DNA from: Flavobacterium omnivorum
GTDB taxonomy: Bacteria > Bacteroidota > Bacteroidia > Flavobacteriales > Flavobacteriaceae
Reading direction: 5' to 3'
DNA: 64,000 nt
NCBI RefSeq assembly: GCF_900099915.1
Contig: NZ_FNDB01000017.1
Span: forward strand, 1 to 64,000
Shown here piece after piece: positions 1-8,699 of this stretch. Each line of letters begins with the position of its first letter. Position 1 is the stretch's first letter. Both the position numbers and the translations under genes were made by a program. Below the pieces are notes generated by a model that did not search any database, was not told where the DNA came from, and worked only from the letters and a program-made list of their open reading frames with translations.

Positions 1-243
1 ATTAATTCTAACAGTTTCCTCTTTACCTGACAAACCAAGCATTCCTTGAGCAACTTCGCGCAATGAATTGCATTTTTCTAAACAGCAAAAAACCAGACTA
101 AATAAATGATCTTGACTTTTAAAACTTTTCACATATCTGTCTGAATCATATTTCTCAACAGCTTTCTGAACCATTGAATCATCTATTAAAGAAATCAGCT
201 GTCCGAAAACAGACTTAGTCGAAAAATACTTATTTTTACCCAT
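1..243 (-). CDS. IS4-family transposase, N-terminal part (cut by window edge)
   Basis: Reading the minus strand from an ATG at 243 gives an open frame to the window edge (81 residues) beginning MGKNKYFSTKSVFGQL. The features SVFGQLISLID, a YDSDRYVKSF segment and the SLREVAQGM segment match the DUF4372 N-terminal domain that precedes the DDE domain in IS4-type transposases of Bacteroidota. In the intact family this protein catalyses cut-and-paste transposition of its own IS. The catalytic DDE part lies outside the window, so integrity cannot be judged. It is the only gene before the TonB receptor and points away from it. Identification is from remembered family sequence; fairly sure of the family. 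Confidence 0.75.
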   Translation of the reverse strand, partial: MGKNKYFSTKSVFGQLISLIDDSMVQKAVEKYDSDRYVKSFKSQDHLFSLVFCCLEKCNSLREVAQGMLGLSGKEETVRIN

Positions 244-282
244 CGTTATTTGAATTTTGCAACTCTAAATTACGATTATTTT

Positions 283-306
283 AAGAAGCCATTAATTTGG
301 CTTCTT
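283..306. terminator. Hairpin upstream of the transposase
   Basis: AAGAAGCC (283-290) and GGCTTCTT (299-306) form a perfect 8-bp stem with an 8-nt loop, followed on the plus strand by a T run (to 310). It lies just before the transposase start and could insulate the IS from outside transcription or be part of its end. No matching IS terminal repeat can be tested because the other end is outside the window. Confidence 0.4.
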
Positions 307-494
307 TTTTATCGGACAACAATGATAATTTACGGTTTAACAAGACCTTTACCTATTTTAATTCTTTTCAAAATTATAGGGTCTTTGATAGTACTAAAAT
401 AAATAAAATTTTAATAATAGTTGAGGTAGAAACACTATTTTGTTTTTAGTTGCAATTTTTGAAATTGTTTTTTGGAAGTGGAAAGAAAAAACTA

Positions 495-701
495 ACTTTA
501 ACCCGTTGGTTGTAATTAGTTTTTAATGTGATTTTTGGTCAGTTCGAGTGATTTGCTCCCAGAGCCTTTGGAAGAAAATCGTATCGAGAACAAGAAAAAT
601 TAGTAGTAAAAACGATTCTCGATTCATTTTTTGTTCCAGTTCATTGCAAAAAAAACACTCGAACTGCCGTTTTTGTTACTTGCACCAAACGGGTTAACTT
701 T
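495..701. repeat. Nested inverted-repeat element (MITE/REP-like)
   Basis: Three nested inverted pairs share one centre. The outer pair is AACTTTAACCCGTT near 495-508 against AACGGGTTAACTTT near 688-701 (imperfect). The middle pair is CAGTTCGAGTG (540-550) against CACTCGAACTG (656-666), perfect. The inner pair is ATCGAGAA (583-590) against TTCTCGAT (616-623), perfect. No ORF lies inside. The form is that of a short non-autonomous element or structured intergenic repeat. The rest of 310-905 shows no gene. Confidence 0.6.
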
Positions 702-905
702 ATCAATGGTAAGGCATTCTTGGTTATATCGGTAATTTGATTTTATTTTGCTTTTCAAGTGCAATAATAAAGTTATATAGTTTTTTTAAATTTTTGGTAT
801 TCGTCGCTGCGAATTATTCGAATCGTTCAGGAAGGAGTCTCTTAAAATGAATACCCCTAGCGAACTAACCTAGCACTATTTTTAATCCTATAAATACATT
901 TACAA

Positions 906-2984
906 TTGTTTAAAAATTCCCTTTCTTTCTTGCTTTTTTTAGTTAGTGTTACTGCTGTTTTTGGCCAAACACAAAAAGATACGATTGCCCTGTCAGAAAT
1001 TAATTTGAAGGGTTCGCCAATCAAAAATGTGCTTCAAAATACTGCTTCATCTGTTGCAGTGATTACCGCTGCCGACATTGCTAAAAGTGACGGAATTATA
1101 CTGACTCCCGTTTTGAATAAAATTCCCGGTGTGACCATGCAACAAGGTGCTTTGAACACCAATAGAATAACGATTCGTGGTATTGGTGCGCGATCGCAAT
1201 TTGGCACCACTAAAATAAAAGCCTATTTTGATGGAATTCCGTTGACTTCTGGCGAAGGTGATACTACAATTGATGATCTTGATTTGGCTGCTATTGAAAA
1301 AATTGAAATTATAAAAGGACCCAATTCCACCAGTTTTGGTTCTGGTTTGGGAGGCGTGATTCAATTGTTCTCTATGGAAACTCCTTTGCTGGAATCGTTT
1401 GGGAAAGCATCGGTTGCTTTTGGAAGTTTTGGCGTATTGCAGCAACGACTTGCAGCAGGATATAGCGATTCTAAAACGAATTTATTTACCAGTTTTACGG
1501 ATTTGGAAAGTGACGGTTTTAGAGCCAACAGTTCTTATAAACGAAAGACATTCAACTTGCATGGAAAGCAGCGACTAAGTGCCAAAGGGGAATTGTCATT
1601 TTTAGGAACTTTCACCCGCTTGAAAGCCTTTATTCCGAGTTCTATTAATGAGAATGATTTGAGAAATAATCCAGAAATAGCGGCTACCACTTGGGCTGCT
1701 GCACAAGGTTTTGAGTCGTACGATAAATTCCTGCTTGGATTGGGATACGATCATCGGTTTTCTGAAAAATGGTCTATACAAACCAGTCTTTTTTCAAATT
1801 TTAAAGACGCTTACGAACCCAGACCTTTTGATATTTTGGAGGATAGAACAAGTTCGGTTGGGATTCGTTCCAATGTGAATTATAAAGATTACTTATTTGC
1901 TTTTCCCTTTGAAGTGAGTTTGGGTACGGAGTTGCTTATAGAACAATATGACTTCACGCTGTATCGCAATTTATACCAATCGCAACCGGGTCAGGGAAGT
2001 CTTCAAGGTGATGCGTTCAGCGCCATCAAACAAAACAGGAAGTACAACAACTATTTTTTACAAATGGAACTTTGGCTCTCTCAAAAATTACATTTGGAAA
2101 GCGGATTGGCAATGAATACCACTTCCTATTCATTACAAAATGTTTTCGAAAATAATTCTAGCGATCAAAAAATGCCATTTACTTTTGGAAATGTGTGGTC
2201 ACCAAGAGTTGGTTTGTCTTATAAAGTAAGTAACGGTAAGAATGTTTTCGCTTCCATCAGCAATGGATTTTCGGTTCCATCAGTCGCGGAAACCTTGACG
2301 CCCGAAGGTCAAATAAACACAGATCTAAAACCCGAAGTGGGTTGGAATTATGAATTGGGTTTCAAAGGAAATTGGCTTAAAAATAAAGTCTATACCGAAG
2401 TAACTTTTTACACCACACAAATTAAAAATTTATTGGTAGCAAGACGTACCGCTGAGGATCAATTTGTGGGAATTAATGCCGGAAGTAGTTCGCATTCGGG
2501 TGTTGAATTCTTATTTAATTATAAACTCTTAGAAAAGACGCAACTTCAATTCACGCCTTATTTATCTGGAGCAGTTAATAATTTTAAATTCAAAGAATTT
2601 ATAGATGGTGACGCGGACTATTCAGGAAATCAATTAACAGGCGTTCCCGAAATGCAATTTAATATTGGAGTAGATGTAAATACAAAAAATGGATTGAGTT
2701 TGAACACTTCTTTGCGAACGATGAGCAAAATCCCATTAAATGATTCCAATACAAAATACAGTGAGCGGTATTCGTTACTTGATATAAAAACGACCTATGT
2801 TTTCATGATTCTTAAAATCCTGAAAACAGAGTTGAATGCCGGAATCAATAACGCTTTTGATACCAAATATGCAGCCAACATTTTACCTAACGCAGTTGGT
2901 TTTGGCACTGCTGCTCCACGCTATTTTTATCCTGGAAATCCAGTCAATTATTATGGTGGACTTTCAGTATCGTATGTTTTTTAA
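906..2984 (+). CDS. TonB-dependent outer membrane receptor
   Basis: Takes up a ligand across the outer membrane using TonB/ExbBD energy. The 692-residue product starts with a signal peptide (residues 1-20, ending VFGQ). A plug domain follows at about 40-150 (SVAVITAADIA, then IRGIGARSQFG and KIEIIKGPNSTSFGSG), then a 22-strand-type barrel ending in an aromatic residue (SVSYVF). There is no N-terminal carboxypeptidase-like domain, so it resembles the siderophore/metal receptor branch rather than SusC. The start is TTG at 906: an in-frame TAA at 891-893 excludes anything further upstream, and no ATG gives a complete signal peptide. The ligand is unknown; the neighbouring cytochrome c and PQQ dehydrogenase point the opposite way and need not be related. 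Confidence 0.85.
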   Translation: MFKNSLSFLLFLVSVTAVFGQTQKDTIALSEINLKGSPIKNVLQNTASSVAVITAADIAKSDGIILTPVLNKIPGVTMQQGALNTNRITIRGIGARSQFGTTKIKAYFDGIPLTSGEGDTTIDDLDLAAIEKIEIIKGPNSTSFGSGLGGVIQLFSMETPLLESFGKASVAFGSFGVLQQRLAAGYSDSKTNLFTSFTDLESDGFRANSSYKRKTFNLHGKQRLSAKGELSFLGTFTRLKAFIPSSINENDLRNNPEIAATTWAAAQGFESYDKFLLGLGYDHRFSEKWSIQTSLFSNFKDAYEPRPFDILEDRTSSVGIRSNVNYKDYLFAFPFEVSLGTELLIEQYDFTLYRNLYQSQPGQGSLQGDAFSAIKQNRKYNNYFLQMELWLSQKLHLESGLAMNTTSYSLQNVFENNSSDQKMPFTFGNVWSPRVGLSYKVSNGKNVFASISNGFSVPSVAETLTPEGQINTDLKPEVGWNYELGFKGNWLKNKVYTEVTFYTTQIKNLLVARRTAEDQFVGINAGSSSHSGVEFLFNYKLLEKTQLQFTPYLSGAVNNFKFKEFIDGDADYSGNQLTGVPEMQFNIGVDVNTKNGLSLNTSLRTMSKIPLNDSNTKYSERYSLLDIKTTYVFMILKILKTELNAGINNAFDTKYAANILPNAVGFGTAAPRYFYPGNPVNYYGGLSVSYVF

Positions 2985-3005
2985 ATTCCAATCCCAAGTA
3001 TAAAA

Positions 3006-3452
3006 TTATTTTTTGATGGCCGCTACTTCTTTTTCGGTAACGACTTTGGTTTGTTTATTACTCCAAGAAGTCATGATGTAGTTCATCACATCAGCCACTT
3101 CTTGATCTGTAAGTCCCATCGCTGGCATGCTGCTATTGTACTTTTTAGTGTTGACCATTATTGGGCCACTTTGGCCAAATTTCACCGCAGCAATACTTTG
3201 ATTCCTTTTGGTTTTCAACCAGTCAGAACCGTCAAGAGGAGGGAAGTTCTTAGTGTCTCCCTTGCCGTTTGCACCATGACATTGCATGCAAAAATCGGCA
3301 TAAATTTCTTTTCCTGGTGACTGAAGTTTTGAAACAACAGCGGTTTCGGTATTCAAGTCAATATAGTTGTCTTGAGAAAATGGGTTTTCGAAAGAGAGGC
3401 TTCCCAATACAAATACTCCAAATCCTAAAAATAATTTTGTTGTCAACATCAT
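3006..3452 (-). CDS. Periplasmic class I c-type cytochrome
   Basis: Electron carrier of 148 residues with an N-terminal signal peptide, one heme-attachment motif CMQCH (residues about 55-59) and a C-terminal distal ligand region SSMPAMGLTDQEVADVMNYI, where a Met of SMPAM is the likely sixth iron ligand. The domain is the cytochrome c / CccA type. Its start codon directly abuts the stop of the upstream dehydrogenase gene (0-nt gap), so the two are almost certainly co-transcribed; the cytochrome probably accepts electrons from that PQQ enzyme and passes them to a terminal oxidase. The partner relation is inferred from the gene pair. Confidence 0.85.
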   Translation of the reverse strand: MMLTTKLFLGFGVFVLGSLSFENPFSQDNYIDLNTETAVVSKLQSPGKEIYADFCMQCHGANGKGDTKNFPPLDGSDWLKTKRNQSIAAVKFGQSGPIMVNTKKYNSSMPAMGLTDQEVADVMNYIMTSWSNKQTKVVTEKEVAAIKK

Positions 3453-4577
3453 TTAATTCGGTATAATTTTTACAATTCCTTTTCCTTCCACGCCCATATA
3501 AATATAGCCATCCGGACCTTGTGCTACATTACGCACACGACCAATATCGGTTGCGATTTTTTGTCTGCCGATAACTTCGTTTTCTTTCAACTTCAGTAAT
3601 TCAAGATATTGGAATTTTAAAGAACCTACTAATAAATGTCCTTTCCAGTCTGGATATTTATCACCGGTCACAAAGGTCATTCCGCTTGGTGCGATAGAAG
3701 GTAGCCAATAGTAAATGGGTTTTTCAATGCCTGGTTTTTCGTTTTGTTTGCTGATGGTTGTTCCGTCATAATCGATACCATAAGTAACAACAGGCCATCC
3801 GTAATTTGCTCCTTTTTTTATTATGTTGATTTCATCACCCCCTTGAGGACCATGTTCATGTGCCCAAATTTTACCTGTTACGGGATTTTTTGCCATTCCT
3901 TGCGGATTGCGATTCCCGTAGGTGTAAATCGCTTCCTTTGCACCGGTTTGACCTACAAACGGATTGTCTTTAGGAATTGTTCCATCATCATTTAATCGGT
4001 ATATTTTTCCGCCATCGCGTTTAATATCTTGCGGATTTACAAAATGCTCCCCACGTTCTCCAATGGAGAAATACAAATATCCGTCGTTGTCAAATACAAT
4101 TCGGGAACCAAAATGCTGCCCTTTTGTAGTATTCGGAGTGGCTTTGTAAAGAGATTCGATTTGTGTCAGACTTCCGTCCAATAATTTTGCTCGAATGAGT
4201 TTTGTGTGACCACCGGTTCCTTCTCCTTCATCTGAAGCAAACGTCATGTAAATCCAGCCATTTTTAGCATAATTAGGATGCAGCACGATATCTAGTAATC
4301 CGCCTTGTCCGCGAGTATATACTTTGGGAACATTTTTTATTTCGGTTTTTGCTCCGTTTTTGACGTGATATAAAACGCCGCTTTTTTCGGTAACTAACAT
4401 CGTGCCGTCAGGTAGCCAAGTCATTCCCCACGGAATTGCAATATCTGAAGCTACGGTTTCAAGCGTGTAGTTTTTTACTTCGTCTTTAAGAGCAATGTCA
4501 TTAGATTTTACCTGCGCATCACAACTGAAAGAAAGAAAGGATATTACTGAAAGTGAAACTAATGTAATTTTTTTCAT
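3453..4577 (-). CDS. PQQ-dependent sugar dehydrogenase (GSDH family), lipoprotein
   Basis: A soluble-type aldose/sorbosone dehydrogenase oxidising sugars with PQQ and calcium. The signal peptide ends in a lipobox-like SFSC (Cys near residue 19), implying membrane anchoring in the periplasm. Six-bladed propeller landmarks are visible: PWGMTWLPDGTMLVTEKSG, GQGGLLDIVLHP, RNPQGMAKNP followed by an HEHGPQGGDE segment, and NYGWP. Length (374 residues) fits the YliI/GSDH family. The minus-strand pair with the cytochrome c gene directly downstream suggests direct electron transfer to it. The natural substrate cannot be read from sequence. Confidence 0.85.
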   Translation of the reverse strand: MKKITLVSLSVISFLSFSCDAQVKSNDIALKDEVKNYTLETVASDIAIPWGMTWLPDGTMLVTEKSGVLYHVKNGAKTEIKNVPKVYTRGQGGLLDIVLHPNYAKNGWIYMTFASDEGEGTGGHTKLIRAKLLDGSLTQIESLYKATPNTTKGQHFGSRIVFDNDGYLYFSIGERGEHFVNPQDIKRDGGKIYRLNDDGTIPKDNPFVGQTGAKEAIYTYGNRNPQGMAKNPVTGKIWAHEHGPQGGDEINIIKKGANYGWPVVTYGIDYDGTTISKQNEKPGIEKPIYYWLPSIAPSGMTFVTGDKYPDWKGHLLVGSLKFQYLELLKLKENEVIGRQKIATDIGRVRNVAQGPDGYIYMGVEGKGIVKIIPN

Positions 4578-4747
4578 GAGTTTGGTTTTTGAGTCTTTGA
4601 AAGACGTAAATCTTTTTTAAAGGTAGTAAAAGAGGATTTAAATATTCAATTCAGTGTATAATTTTGCTTAGAATTAACAAAAGGAAAGGGTTGAATCCTT
4701 CTTTTTAGAGTTATATTTGAAATTAAAATTTAAAAATTGACATAAAA

Positions 4748-4774
4748 AAACCACCTAAAAGAATCAGGTGGTTT
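4748..4774 (-). terminator. Terminator of the GH3 gene
   Basis: AAACCACCT (4748-4756) and AGGTGGTTT (4766-4774) form a perfect 9-bp stem with a 9-nt loop. On the minus strand the hairpin runs straight into a T-rich tract, just downstream of the glycosidase stop, as expected for an intrinsic terminator. Confidence 0.8.
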
Positions 4775-4787
4775 AACGATAATTTGG

Positions 4788-7118
4788 TTATTTTTTTATG
4801 CTGTATTTTGTAGTTCTGGCATCTTTGATTATCCCTTTCCAGTTCAATCCAAAACCAAAATCATAAACATTTCCAGCAGCATCTTTATAAGGTATCATGT
4901 CGTGAGGAACGTCTTCTAATTGTTTTTCAACGGTAGTCATATTCAACGGCATTTGTAAAGGCAACAATCCGGAAGGTTCTGTTTTACCCGAAACAATATC
5001 CAATAAAGCTTCTAATTGAACGCCAAATTCTCCCACGATGGCATCAACCTCTTTTTCGAATTCTCCAAAAACCATTGGATTAGAAATATTCACAGATACT
5101 AAAACCGGCTTTCCTTTCATGGCTTTCTTCGTTTCCAGAATGGTATTTAAATCCGGATATGAATTTGATTTTGACGTTTTATTTAAATACGAACGGTTGG
5201 TAATCGATGGGTCAATCACAGGATCTCCTGCAGCAATACTTTGCGCTCTGGCATCGACTGCGGTATAGTCTTTTAATTGCAAACTTATGGGCACATATCC
5301 ATTTCCACCGGCTTCTCTATCGGCTCTGCTGTACCCGCCACTTATCGGGCTTTTGATAAATACAATCGCAAAATCTGCTTTATTGGGATCTTCCGTTACG
5401 GTGTAATATTTTTTAATCAATTCTAAATTAACCGGATATTCAATTTTTTCTGGTGATGGTTGTCCAAAAAAGTTGATTCCTGCCGGAGTAACTCTTTTTG
5501 GGATATAAACCGTCTTACCTTTTGCTATTGGCAAGGTTTTATTTTGGTTTTTAATCATCACAACCGACTTCAATTGCGCGTCATATCCTGCTTTCATAAA
5601 TTCCGGTTTTCCCACAATAGCTTTGGTCTCGTTAGGATCTAAATAGGAATTTTCGAATAATCCCACTCTGAAAATATTTAAAAGCAAACGAACTGCTGAT
5701 TGCTCAAAACGCTTACGCATAAATGATTCGCTGTTTTCTTTTATACCCATCTGGTACGCTTCAAGTACTGGATTAATGTCATTGTTTCCACCAAATTGAT
5801 CTACTCCTGCCATCAAAACTTTATAATGTCTTGCGGCTACACTTAATTTTTCAACACCCCAAGATTTTCCCGAAAAAATATCTGGTTTAGGTCCTTCATC
5901 TGCGGTAATCAACCAATCCGTACAAACGACTCCATCATATCCGTATTGGTTTCTTAATAAATCTGTAATGATGTATTTACTGAATCCGTTACCTACATTT
6001 TCATCGTATTTTTTATCTTGACCATACGAAATTGTATAATAAGGCATTACTGCGGAGGCTTTTTTAGTAGATCTTCTTAACCGAAAAGCTCCCTCTGTGA
6101 AAGGTTTTAAATGGGTTTTAAAATTATTTCCCGGATATACTGCAAATTTCCCATATGCAAAATGTCCATCTCGACCTCCTTCTTCCGGACCTCCACTTGG
6201 CCAGTGCTTAACCATCGCGTTAACGCTTTGATTTCCCCATCCCTCATAAGATTTAATCGATTTTGGTGATGTTTGGAATCCATCGACATAAGCTCTTGCC
6301 ATAGCTGTCGCCAGTTTTGGGTCTTCTCCAAAAGTACCCACAAAACGATTCCATCTTGGTTCTGTTGCCAAATCGATCTGTGGCGATAGTGCTGTGGTGA
6401 TTCCCATCGCTCTATATTCTTTGGCAGCAATTGCGCCAAATTGTTCCGTGATAGCGGCATCAAATGTAGCGGCTAATCCTAATTCTTCCGGCCATTGTGA
6501 GATAGCGCCACCGGAACCAGCATTGTATTCGGCATCTTTATTAGCTCCATTTCGTGGATCAGAACTGTTGTTAGACGGAATTCCCATTCCAATACCTTCG
6601 ACTAAAGCTTGTATGTTGTTGTTCCAAGTGGCAGCAACCGTTGGACTTTCAACAGAAGTCATCAACACATGACGTAAATTATCTTTGGTTAAAAATGCAA
6701 CTTGCTGGTCAGACAAATCAGATGATTTTACGCCACTTTTAGAAAATGGTTTCCCGTTATATGTGCCCGTAAACATTCCTGCTTCGGCTGCAGGAATCGC
6801 TTGATGCCTACTATATAACATTAATCCGGCCATTTGATCCACCGTCATTTTTGCGGCAAGATCTTTGGCGCGTTCTGCTACCGGTTTTCTCCAATCTTCA
6901 TAAATATCTAACTTGTTATTTTTATTTAAATCTTTAAAAGCAAAACCATCAACTTGTATGATTTTAATTCCTGATTTTGGTGAATAGCCTAATGTTTGAC
7001 CTCCTTTATTTTGAATAATCGTGTGAGAGTCTTTAATGGTTTCGGTCCATTTGGTTTGCGCCTTCAAGGAGAAAACTACTAATAGGAGAGAAGGGAGAAG
7101 AAGAATTTTTGGTTTCAT
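4788..7118 (-). CDS. Glycoside hydrolase family 3, probable beta-glucosidase
   Basis: Retaining glycosidase of 776 residues that removes terminal sugars, probably beta-glucosyl units, in the periplasm (signal peptide 1-20, ending LKAQ). The GH3 (beta/alpha)8 domain spans about 75-430; the catalytic nucleophile is expected at Asp401 in GVVCTDW, and the substrate-binding Lys-His pair is at 304-305 in VKHWPSGG. A C-terminal alpha/beta sandwich covers about 500-700, with a final fibronectin-like stretch. Near 62-76 there is a calcium-loop-like DLNKNNKLDIYED, common in Bacteroidota members of the family. It is monocistronic, with its own promoter and terminator. Exact linkage specificity is not readable. 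Confidence 0.85.
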   Translation of the reverse strand: MKPKILLLPSLLLVVFSLKAQTKWTETIKDSHTIIQNKGGQTLGYSPKSGIKIIQVDGFAFKDLNKNNKLDIYEDWRKPVAERAKDLAAKMTVDQMAGLMLYSRHQAIPAAEAGMFTGTYNGKPFSKSGVKSSDLSDQQVAFLTKDNLRHVLMTSVESPTVAATWNNNIQALVEGIGMGIPSNNSSDPRNGANKDAEYNAGSGGAISQWPEELGLAATFDAAITEQFGAIAAKEYRAMGITTALSPQIDLATEPRWNRFVGTFGEDPKLATAMARAYVDGFQTSPKSIKSYEGWGNQSVNAMVKHWPSGGPEEGGRDGHFAYGKFAVYPGNNFKTHLKPFTEGAFRLRRSTKKASAVMPYYTISYGQDKKYDENVGNGFSKYIITDLLRNQYGYDGVVCTDWLITADEGPKPDIFSGKSWGVEKLSVAARHYKVLMAGVDQFGGNNDINPVLEAYQMGIKENSESFMRKRFEQSAVRLLLNIFRVGLFENSYLDPNETKAIVGKPEFMKAGYDAQLKSVVMIKNQNKTLPIAKGKTVYIPKRVTPAGINFFGQPSPEKIEYPVNLELIKKYYTVTEDPNKADFAIVFIKSPISGGYSRADREAGGNGYVPISLQLKDYTAVDARAQSIAAGDPVIDPSITNRSYLNKTSKSNSYPDLNTILETKKAMKGKPVLVSVNISNPMVFGEFEKEVDAIVGEFGVQLEALLDIVSGKTEPSGLLPLQMPLNMTTVEKQLEDVPHDMIPYKDAAGNVYDFGFGLNWKGIIKDARTTKYSIKK

Positions 7119-7158
7119 GATGGTTTATTTGTCAGTATAATAGCTTGTTAGAGTCTTC

Positions 7159-7188
7159 CAAATGTAAAAAATAAATGTGTTGTTTCGA
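7159..7188 (-). promoter_or_regulatory. Bacteroidota-type promoter for the GH3 gene
   Basis: On the minus strand TACATTTG (7159-7166) matches TAnnTTTG exactly and is preceded, 19 nt upstream, by TCG (7186-7188), one base off the TTG of the -33 element. The predicted leader to the ATG at 7118 is about 34 nt. Match by eye only. Confidence 0.5.
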
Positions 7189-7269
7189 CACATTGAAAAA
7201 TTATTTTTTGATTGTTTCAATATGATGCAAAAACTAAATGAATTATTGCCTACCAAGAATCATAATGTG

Positions 7270-7299
7270 TTGATGATTTGTATTTTTTGTTTAACTTTG
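7270..7299 (+). promoter_or_regulatory. Near-consensus promoter for the DUF2452 gene
   Basis: TTG (7270-7272), a spacer of exactly 19 nt, and TAACTTTG (7292-7299) match the Bacteroidota vegetative consensus in every defined position. Transcription would start near 7306, giving a leader of about 180 nt before the ATG at 7488, unusually long. The rest of 7119-7487 shows no ORF. Confidence 0.6.
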
Positions 7300-7487
7300 C
7301 GATAAAATATTTAAACAAAAAAAACAGTTATATAAAATTTGTAAGTAGGCTCTTGCTTAGATCAAAAATTTGGAAACCAAAGAATAGTATTGAACGGATA
7401 AATATTTTGAATTCGTTCTCAAGAAAATATAGATGAAACAAATAGGTATTAATTACTTGTGATTAATTATCTTAAAATAAAAAGTAA

Positions 7488-7907
7488 ATGGAAAATAAAA
7501 AACCAGATAATGTTGTATACACAGTCGAAGCGGGATATAACGCTAATGTTTTGCCTTACGCAACTGGAGTTGGAGCTCCGGTAATTAGTGTTGGTGATGT
7601 TGTTTCCTGGAAAAGTAGAGGTATTGATAATGTAAATAAAGAGCTTGGCAATAAGTTTAATGAACTCAAGCTTCAATATGAAAAATTGATGGAGGAATAC
7701 GAATGGAATGAATTAGTGTATAGCGCTAAATTTTCATTTGAACCCGTTATTGGTGAAATCTATCATTTATACAGAGATGCACAAGGCGTAAATTTTCTTT
7801 CATTGATAGGACCTAATGAATGGAACAAGGAACATATTGGCACCTTTAAACTCAACAGTGATAAAAAATGGATGTTACTGAATGCGCAGGATTCGAATTT
7901 TTATTAA
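7488..7907 (+). CDS. DUF2452 family protein
   Basis: A 139-residue cytoplasmic protein of unknown function without signal peptide or membrane segment. Recognisable family blocks are KPDNVVYTVEAGYNANVLPY, the VGAPVI segment, and WNELVYSAKFSFEPVIGEIY near the middle, followed by a C-terminal WMLLN. The middle (about 55-75) is a short amphipathic helix. It is transcribed alone from the promoter at 7270-7299. Conserved across Flavobacteriia as far as I recall; no reaction is known and none is proposed. Confidence 0.75.
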   Translation: MENKKPDNVVYTVEAGYNANVLPYATGVGAPVISVGDVVSWKSRGIDNVNKELGNKFNELKLQYEKLMEEYEWNELVYSAKFSFEPVIGEIYHLYRDAQGVNFLSLIGPNEWNKEHIGTFKLNSDKKWMLLNAQDSNFY

Positions 7908-8042
7908 ATTAAAATAGCCAATAATTTAGTTTTTAATTTGATCATAAATTGACGAAACTTATTAGTTTTTATGTTTGCGATTGTAAAGGTTTTTAATCGT
8001 TCTTTTAATTTGTATTTTTATCAGATAATAATAAAAGGAATT

Positions 8043-8606
8043 ATGGAAGCAGTTTTAAGGCAACAAATTGGAAAAATTGTTTCATTATCAGACGATGAAT
8101 TTCAATTTGTACTGTCTCATTTTTTAGTGGGGAACTATAAAAAGCACCAATATATTATTCAGCAGGAAAATCCTGTGCCTTACGTTCACTTTGTTGTAAA
8201 AGGCTTATTGAAATCTTTTTACATTGATAAGTCAGGTAAAAAACATATTCTGCAATTTGCCATGAAAGATTGGTGGATTACTGATAATCAAGGTTTTTAC
8301 AATAAACAAAATGCCACACTTAATATTGACTGCTTAGAAGATGCACAAACCTTTTATATCACTCTTGAAAACAGAGAAAAATTGTGTGCCGAATTACAGA
8401 AAATGGAATTCTTCTTTTTGCAAAAAATGACAGCCGGAAATATTGCACTTCAAAACCGAATTTTATCACTGATGAGCAAGAATTCAGAAGAAAGATACAT
8501 GCAATTTATTCAGCTATATCCGGATTTGATACACCGTATTCCTAAAACTTTAATAGCCTCTTATCTGGGGATTTCAAGAGAAACGTTGAGTCGCTTGTCG
8601 CATTAA
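8043..8606 (+). CDS. Crp/Fnr-family transcriptional regulator
   Basis: A 187-residue one-component regulator. Residues about 10-120 form a cyclic-nucleotide-binding-type beta roll (YIIQQENPVPYVHFVVKG, then HILQFAMKDWW), and the C terminus holds a winged helix ending IASYLGISRETLSRLSH, the DNA-recognition helix. The beta roll lacks the usual Arg-Ser cAMP pocket, so the ligand is unknown; Bacteroidota members often respond to redox or lipid cues. I chose the ATG at 8043 because the longer frame from 7971 adds a hydrophobic tail not typical of the family. The C terminus stops soon after the recognition helix, slightly short. It probably controls the adjacent reductase gene. Confidence 0.8.
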   Translation: MEAVLRQQIGKIVSLSDDEFQFVLSHFLVGNYKKHQYIIQQENPVPYVHFVVKGLLKSFYIDKSGKKHILQFAMKDWWITDNQGFYNKQNATLNIDCLEDAQTFYITLENREKLCAELQKMEFFFLQKMTAGNIALQNRILSLMSKNSEERYMQFIQLYPDLIHRIPKTLIASYLGISRETLSRLSH

Positions 8607-8607
8607 C

Positions 8608-8667
8608 GTGATATAGGTCACAAATTATTTGTGCGGTAAGTCCTTTATAATCTGTGTATTATTTTCG
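8608..8667 (+). promoter_or_regulatory. Crp-like operator and promoter before the reductase gene
   Basis: GTGA (8608-8611), six bases, then TCAC (8618-8621) is the classic Crp core spacing. It overlaps a second, perfect 15-base palindrome CACAAATTATTTGTG (8619-8633). Downstream, TATTTTCG (8660-8667) fits TAnnTTCG but no TTG lies at the -33 position, as expected for an activator-dependent promoter. The sites would sit about 50-60 bp before the inferred start. Binding by the adjacent Crp/Fnr protein is inference. Confidence 0.45.
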
Positions 8668-8699
8668 AAATTTGTTCTGTAATATCTTAATAGAAAAAT

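Noticed and set aside
6107..6463. 118-codon frame inside the GH3 gene on the same strand
   Set aside because: It lies wholly inside the catalytic domain of a well-supported GH3 protein and has no domain of its own.
7971..8042. Upstream start for the Crp/Fnr protein
   Set aside because: The added 24 residues are hydrophobic and unlike the family, while the ATG at 8043 gives the expected N terminus.
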